Shown piece by piece: positions 60,401-64,000 of a stretch of DNA of 64,000 nt (the stretch's first letter is position 1; the number at the start of each line of letters is the position of its first letter). The stretch is from positions 111,502 through 175,501 of the forward strand of contig NZ_LUKZ01000013.1 of the NCBI RefSeq assembly GCF_001633105.1, written 5' to 3'. The position numbers and the translations under genes are program-made. The stretch is from Acidovorax sp. GW101-3H11 (GTDB lineage: Bacteria > Pseudomonadota > Gammaproteobacteria > Burkholderiales > Burkholderiaceae_C). The notes under the pieces were generated by a model, which was given only the letters and a program-made list of their open reading frames with translations, made no database searches and was not told where the DNA came from.

Positions 60401-61748
60401 CATCGCCCCGGCACAGGCCTCGGTAGCCAGCTATGGCAGCCTGCCGCTGCCTGCCTCCACGGCGGCCCAGCGTGCTGCCGTGGCACCCCAGCCATCCGCC
60501 TGGGCCACCGCAGGCACCCTGGGCACGGTGCCCGATCCCACGCGCCCGCGCTCGGTGCGCGACGAGCTGCGGGAGGTGCAGCAAAGCCAGATCTCCTCGT
60601 TCTCGGTGGGTGCCACCGCGCGTGCGCGCCAGGGTGAGGCGGGCATGAGCCAGCTGTCCGAGATCGAAGCCCCTGTGCAGCTCAAGATGAGCGTGGGCGA
60701 CGGCCACCTGATCCTGGGCGTGACCCCCACCGGGGCCAGCGCCGGGGCCCCCGGCACGCCCTATGGCACCCAGAGCCGGTTTGGCGGCGGCCCCGCCACG
60801 GCGCTCGACATGCCGCTGCGCGCACCCGGTTCGCAAAGCGACAGCGGCATCGGTGTGAGCGTGGGCTACGAGTCCGGCGGGCTCAAGGCCGACATTGGCA
60901 CCACGCCGCTTGGCTTTGGCCAGTCGGATGTCACGGGCGGTGTGCGCTACCGCATGGCCCTCAATGACCAGCTGACCATGGCGGTGGACCTGTCGCGCCG
61001 CCCCGTGAACGACAGCCTGCTGTCGTTTGCGGGTGCCCGCGACGCCCGCACCGGCGACCGCTGGGGCGGCGTGTCGGCCACAGGGGGCCGCATTGACATG
61101 ACCTGGGACGACGGCGAGCTGGGCCTGTACGGCTATGGCTCCCTGCACGGCATCACCGGCACGCGGGTGCGCAGCAATGCGCGCGCCGAGCTGGGCGGCG
61201 GCATGTACTGGCATGTGCACCGCACGTCCAACGCCGACCTTACTGCCGGGATGAGCTTCTCCGGGCTGTCCTACCAGCGCAACCTGCGCTACTTCACCGT
61301 GGGCCATGGGGGCTACTTCAGCCCGCAGCAGTTTGTCTCGTTCGGGCTCCCGGTGGAATGGGCCCAGCGCAATGGCCGCCTGTCCTACCAGCTCAAGGGC
61401 TCGGTGGGCGTGCAGTATTTCAAGGAAGACGCGGCACCGTATTTCCCCAACAGCCCGTCGCGCCAGGCCGCAGCCGTGCTGGCCGCCAGCGACGCCCTGG
61501 CGTTTGGCGAAACCGGCGCCACGGCCATCTACCCCGGTCAGTCGCGCACCGGCCTGGGCTACAACCTGGGCGCTGCCATGGAGTACCAGATGCACCCGCA
61601 GGTGTTCCTGGGGGGCCACCTGGCGCTCAACAATGCCCGCAACTACCGCGAGTTTGCGGGTGGGCTGTATGTGCGCTATGCCTTCCAGCCCTACAACGGC
61701 CTGCAGGTGTTCCCGGTCAACCCGCTGCGCTCGCCCTACGCCAACTGA
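57411..61748 (+). CDS. bcsC: Cellulose outer-membrane exporter BcsC
   Basis: A 1445-residue protein. A signal peptide (HHTLAMGLLASLMAPAAAWA) leads many TPR repeats (residues about 30-830), a Pro/Ala-rich linker (about 850-1040) that is longer than usual, and the BcsC_C outer-membrane barrel ending VRYAFQPYNGLQVFPVN. It forms the exit channel for cellulose. GGAGAAGG precedes the ATG. A strong bidirectional terminator follows. The endoglucanase BcsZ, common in such operons, is absent. Confidence 0.94.
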   Translation: MSSKRRRHHHTLAMGLLASLMAPAAAWAQTGAEQTLLDQGQYWQERGDTERAGEAWQKLLRLNPQNAQALYGMALVELNAQRPEGAQRYLTQLQAAHPRSPLVSRLQESIRTGRSAPQIETARQQARSGQASQALSTYQAALGERPPTGPLALEYYQTLGATAGGWDEARRGLSRLAQESPEDPQIALALAQHLTYRESTRRDGIAQLARLAGRPDVGKAATESWRKALAWTGNRSADIPLYQEFLRANPGDTAVQTRLAQAQNLQKQSQVASRPVATDPLRLRTTAGFQALEDGELDAAEAAFLQVLEARPSDGDALGGLGILRLRQERFADARGLLERASRAGSAARWKQALDSATYWSLVEQATSERERGDTAAARRTLEQAVRINPTEVTAETDLADLLVEAGQYDAAEAAYRRVLARQADNPDAVRGLVGVLAQNNKAAEALALVEKLSPSQQEKVGALGRLRAAQALGQARAATERGDMAAARAALEDALLNDPASPWVRLDLARLYLRLGAVAEARGVMDGLLLSNPNMPEALYAGALLASEASDWPGALALLDRIPEKHRTRDIAALQKRVWVHVQAAAASALSAEGRQSEALATLAQAESFATQDTELLGALALAYADAGDPQRALGMVRQVLARTPRPDVGLRLQYAATLLKTQQDVELSGILRQLQNAPMSERERRSFADIRRAYIVRQADGLREAGDLVAAYDTLAPLLAEQADEPLAMAALARMYAANNDYAPAQALYARLLERSPTDVPLLLQTAAMATGAKDYAYAESLLSVALARAPRDPEVLTAAGRLYRAQGKNTKATEFFTAAVAAENAQRDAVLAASGVAAGPGRSGNPFAQRAGLQPQRAGGGLAVPGAAAVARSPVGYTPMQYAPQPVARSNAPAGLYIPDPAGASRFAQALPLPLQAPPMTPASYYPEAASPAVGAAAVPLPAANGQRSAGTVSRAAPQPTGRVVPASPAPLAAAPVAPMVPMAPMAPAASAGYIAPAQASVASYGSLPLPASTAAQRAAVAPQPSAWATAGTLGTVPDPTRPRSVRDELREVQQSQISSFSVGATARARQGEAGMSQLSEIEAPVQLKMSVGDGHLILGVTPTGASAGAPGTPYGTQSRFGGGPATALDMPLRAPGSQSDSGIGVSVGYESGGLKADIGTTPLGFGQSDVTGGVRYRMALNDQLTMAVDLSRRPVNDSLLSFAGARDARTGDRWGGVSATGGRIDMTWDDGELGLYGYGSLHGITGTRVRSNARAELGGGMYWHVHRTSNADLTAGMSFSGLSYQRNLRYFTVGHGGYFSPQQFVSFGLPVEWAQRNGRLSYQLKGSVGVQYFKEDAAPYFPNSPSRQAAAVLAASDALAFGETGATAIYPGQSRTGLGYNLGAAMEYQMHPQVFLGGHLALNNARNYREFAGGLYVRYAFQPYNGLQVFPVNPLRSPYAN

Positions 61749-61787
61749 GCCCGTGCCGGGCGGTGGCCCGGCAGTCTACGCCCCAGC

Positions 61788-61828
61788 AAAAAGGCCCGTT
61801 GCGCACACCGCGCAACGGGCCTTTTTTT
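61788..61828. terminator. Bidirectional terminator after bcsC
   Basis: GGCCCGTTGCGC and GCGCAACGGGCC form a 12-bp stem with a 5-base loop, with A5 before and T7 after. It can serve bcsC (plus) and the lipoprotein gene (minus). Confidence 0.92.
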
Positions 61829-61872
61829 GGCTTCATTCCCTCGCCACCGGGGCGAGGGGCTGCACCTGGTGT

Positions 61873-63519
61873 TTACGGCGTGAGCTGCTTGGCGCCCACA
61901 AACACGGTGCGTGCACGGGTGCCCGCCACCGACAACCCGGCGGTCAGGATGCGCAGGCCGATCACATTGCCGTTGGCATCAAACTGTGCCGATGCCGAGC
62001 CAGACTGTGGCGGGCCCGATGCCAGCTCGCAGGTGATGGGGCCGTTGGGGCTCTTGAGGTAGCCAAACGCCTCCACGCGGTACAGGTTCAGCCCGCTGCC
62101 CAGTTCGCCCAGCAGCTTGCCCGCCACCTCGCAGCCACTGGTGGTGAGGCCGGTGATCGCACCGTCGGCAAACACCTTCAGCGTGGTGGTGTCCCCGCCA
62201 AAACCGGTGCCCGCCATCTTGAAGGTGCCCACGATCATGGCCGTGGTGGCGACCTTGCCTGCAGGCAGTGCGTACAAGGGGTCGGGCGTCACGCTGAAGC
62301 GTGTGGGGAAGCCGCCCGGCTGCGTGGGGTAGCTGAAGCTGCCGCTGAACAGGCTGGCGTTGCCGGAGCCATTGCTGCTTTGCAGCGTGCCATCGATCAG
62401 CACCGCCTCGTTGTAGGTGCCGGTGTTGCCCAGCAGGCGGTTGAAGAACACGCCGTCGTTGGCGGTCACGAAGCGGTTGTTCGTGGCGTTGTTCTCGTAG
62501 CGGATCAGGCGGCCATACAGCGCGTTGTGGTCCAGGCTGCTGTTGGTATAGAAGAACAGGCCGCCGTCCGGCAGCACGCTGCCCCACACCGTGGTGTCGC
62601 CAATCACGCCCGTGGGCAGCGTGAACGAACCCTGCCAGTTGCCTGCCACCGATAGCGGCGTGGCCGACGGCGGCACCGGGGTGCGCGGGTCGGCAATACC
62701 GTTGAGGGTGTAGGTGTTGTCGGTGCCGGTGGCGTTGCGCGTGAAGGCCCAGATGCCGTTGGGCTCACCGGCTGCGTCGAAACGCAGCACCGCAATGCCC
62801 GACTGCTGCGTGCCCGTGGCGCTGCAGGAGGTGGGGTCACCAGAGAGGTTGATGGTGAGCGAGTACAGGGGCGAAGAAGCGCCCGCGCGCGGCGTGGCCG
62901 AGCCCGTGGCCAGGCAGCCGCCGATGCGGCCCGAGAGCTGGCCTTGGGGCGTGACGGTGAGCACCCAGCCGCCGCCAAACAGGCCCGTGCCCCGGTAGGT
63001 GCCCTCGATCAGGCTGGGGCTGGCGGTGTGGAAGTTGAGGCTGCTGTACGCCAGCTTCAGCGGCACGGTGGCGCCCGAGGCGGCGGCCGTCTGCACCGGG
63101 TCGCTGTAGTTGCCGCTGATGGCATCGGTGCGGCCGATCTTGCCGCTGTTCGAGGCCGTGCCGCGCAAGGTCAGGCCGGTGGCGAACTTGCCGTCCTGCA
63201 CCGAGAAATACGTGACGCCCGTGGCCAGCACCGAGGTGACGCTCACATTCAGCCGCCCGTACAGCGCATCAAAACCCGCTGCACCCGGGGCCTCGCGGGC
63301 CAGATAGAACTCGCCGCCTGTCCCTTGTGGGCCGGGGTCGATGTAGCCCACCACCTGGCGCTGCGCTGCGCCCGTGCCCACCGTGCCTTCCCACACACCG
63401 CCGGGGTACTGCTGCACGCCCGGGGCGGGGCCCACGTCTTCGCCATCGGACGAACCCCCGCCGCAACTGGCAAGCAGCGCGGCACAGGCCAAGGGAAACC
63501 AGAAGTATTGACTACGCAT
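61873..63519 (-). CDS. Large lipoprotein with an internal duplication, unknown function
   Basis: A 548-residue protein with a lipobox (LLASC) followed by GGGSSDGED. Two similar halves each begin with a G-x-W-x-G-type strand (GVWEGTVG; GNWQGSFTL) and contain an ALYGRL segment and a central GTYRGTG / GTFKMAG segment, indicating an ancestral duplication. Cys pairs (GGCLATG, GCEVAG and CELASG) may form disulfides. It is predicted outer-membrane-anchored and beta-rich. The second half loosely resembles the lipoprotein at 6213. Function unknown. It is not part of the bcs operon, being on the other strand. Confidence 0.8.
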   Translation of the reverse strand: MRSQYFWFPLACAALLASCGGGSSDGEDVGPAPGVQQYPGGVWEGTVGTGAAQRQVVGYIDPGPQGTGGEFYLAREAPGAAGFDALYGRLNVSVTSVLATGVTYFSVQDGKFATGLTLRGTASNSGKIGRTDAISGNYSDPVQTAAASGATVPLKLAYSSLNFHTASPSLIEGTYRGTGLFGGGWVLTVTPQGQLSGRIGGCLATGSATPRAGASSPLYSLTINLSGDPTSCSATGTQQSGIAVLRFDAAGEPNGIWAFTRNATGTDNTYTLNGIADPRTPVPPSATPLSVAGNWQGSFTLPTGVIGDTTVWGSVLPDGGLFFYTNSSLDHNALYGRLIRYENNATNNRFVTANDGVFFNRLLGNTGTYNEAVLIDGTLQSSNGSGNASLFSGSFSYPTQPGGFPTRFSVTPDPLYALPAGKVATTAMIVGTFKMAGTGFGGDTTTLKVFADGAITGLTTSGCEVAGKLLGELGSGLNLYRVEAFGYLKSPNGPITCELASGPPQSGSASAQFDANGNVIGLRILTAGLSVAGTRARTVFVGAKQLTP

Positions 63520-63747
63520 GTTGGACAAGGACAGGGTCAGTAGGTGGTGAAAAGAAGAGGGCGCCAGCCCCCGCCAGGGCGGGGCCCATGAAGCAGGCCA
63601 TGCACGCTGCGTGCCTGCTGCCATTGGCACCGGGCCACAGCCCGTAGGGGCGCAGGGGGCGCTTGGCTGTATCGAATTGTGCCAGCAGTGGGTGGCGTGG
63701 CCTGGGGCGTGGCACGCAGCCGGAGGCACCGCAGTCAGAGGGAATCG

Positions 63748-63808
63748 AATTGCTATATATTTGATGGCTAAAAAATGAGATAGGTAGCGCGCAGAGGCCG
63801 ATTTTCTT
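63748..63808 (-). repeat. Dispersed AT-richer element, copy 8
   Basis: On the minus strand AAAATCGGCCTCTGCGCGCT and then TTTAGCCATCAAATATATAG match the element pattern. It lies in the 381-bp gap 63520-63900, which otherwise shows only the terminator at 63830 and no gene. Confidence 0.55.
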
Positions 63809-63829
63809 CATATTTTCTTGCCCACACGC

Positions 63830-63866
63830 AAAAGAGCCGGAGCCCATGGTGGGCTCCGGCTCTTTT
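63830..63866. terminator. Bidirectional terminator for the partial membrane-protein gene
   Basis: AGAGCCGGAGCCC and GGGCTCCGGCTCT form a perfect 13-bp stem with a 5-base loop, flanked by A4 and T5 runs. It follows the minus-strand gene that ends at 63901. Confidence 0.9.
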
Positions 63867-63900
63867 TCTGCATGCACCCGGCGCGGGCGCAGCCGTGGCT

Positions 63901-64000
63901 TCAATCGTCGTTCGTGGCCAGGCTGATCAGGATGCGCAGCACATACCAGAGCATCAGCGCAATCGACGCAAACAGGTGCAGCGCGGCACCGGCGGGGCGG
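63901..64000 (-). CDS. C-terminal end of a membrane protein (partial)
   Basis: The minus-strand frame gives a 32-residue tail with one hydrophobic helix (LHLFASIALMLWYVLRILIS) and ends NDD. The stop is at 63901 and a strong terminator follows. The start lies beyond the right edge. The family cannot be recognised from so short a piece. Confidence 0.65.
   Translation of the reverse strand, partial: RPAGAALHLFASIALMLWYVLRILISLATNDD

Noticed and set aside
59418..61619. Minus-strand open frame of 733 codons opposite bcsC
   Set aside because: Low-complexity His/Gly/Ala composition; bcsC on the plus strand has a signal peptide, TPR repeats and a barrel.

Overview
The window is high-GC DNA of a betaproteobacterium, most likely a member of the Comamonadaceae (Acidovorax and relatives). 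This rests on codon usage, two tripartite-tricarboxylate-transporter (Bug/TTT) binding proteins, a Burkholderiales-type porin, four LysR regulators, a betaproteobacterial cellulose operon with bcsP and bcsD, and about eight copies of a short AT-richer dispersed element of the kind common between genes in this family. No rRNA, tRNA, CRISPR array, integrase or insertion sequence was found.

Layout. (1) 1-13.4 kb: a type I secretion locus with a 2004-residue secreted protein (caspase-like DUF4347 head, Gly-rich region, eight beta modules, SwmB-like repeats, anchor-like tail), a lipoprotein, two ABC exporter subunits, a membrane fusion protein and a TolC-like channel. (2) 13.5-18.2 kb, mostly minus strand: omega-amino-acid transaminase, DJ-1/PfpI protein and MmsA dehydrogenase with a divergent LysR gene, probably for beta-alanine or a related amino acid. 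(3) 18.3-24.0 kb: a mini flagellar-rod-like protein, a DUF2061 protein, then an SPFH / DUF4178 / DUF350 / membrane spermidine-synthase-like set. (4) 24.1-28.9 kb: an MHYT hybrid histidine kinase overlapping an HD-GYP response regulator. (5) 28.9-37.9 kb: mixed genes: Tat/lipobox FAD oxidoreductase, L,D-transpeptidase, MATE pump, phytase-family esterase-like protein, riboflavin synthase alpha, GNAT, LysR/EamA pair, NUDIX. (6) 37.9-40.2 kb: a bufferin locus, namely a six-Cys BufA2-like precursor behind a SigF-type promoter match, and a single protein that fuses the MNIO maturase (BufB) to the DUF2063 partner (BufC). (7) 40.2-49.4 kb: a minus-strand tricarboxylate catabolic island (PrpF-like isomerase, two TTT binding proteins, porin, TcuR-like LysR, TcuA, TcuB) with a divergent LysR gene. 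(8) 49.4-50.5 kb: mnmA. (9) 50.8-61.7 kb: cellulose operon bcsD-P-Q-A-B-C. (10) 61.9-64 kb: a large lipoprotein and the end of a membrane protein.

How they may work together. The type I locus and the cellulose operon are both surface or biofilm functions. BcsA keeps an intact c-di-GMP-binding PilZ motif, and the HD-GYP regulator is a predicted c-di-GMP phosphodiesterase, so a link is possible but is only inferred. The strongest candidate for little-described biology is the bufferin locus with its BufB-BufC fusion and predicted ECF promoter. The polyamine-synthase/SPFH/DUF4178/DUF350 set comes second. The dispersed element is also notable because three copies appear to lie in frame inside genes.
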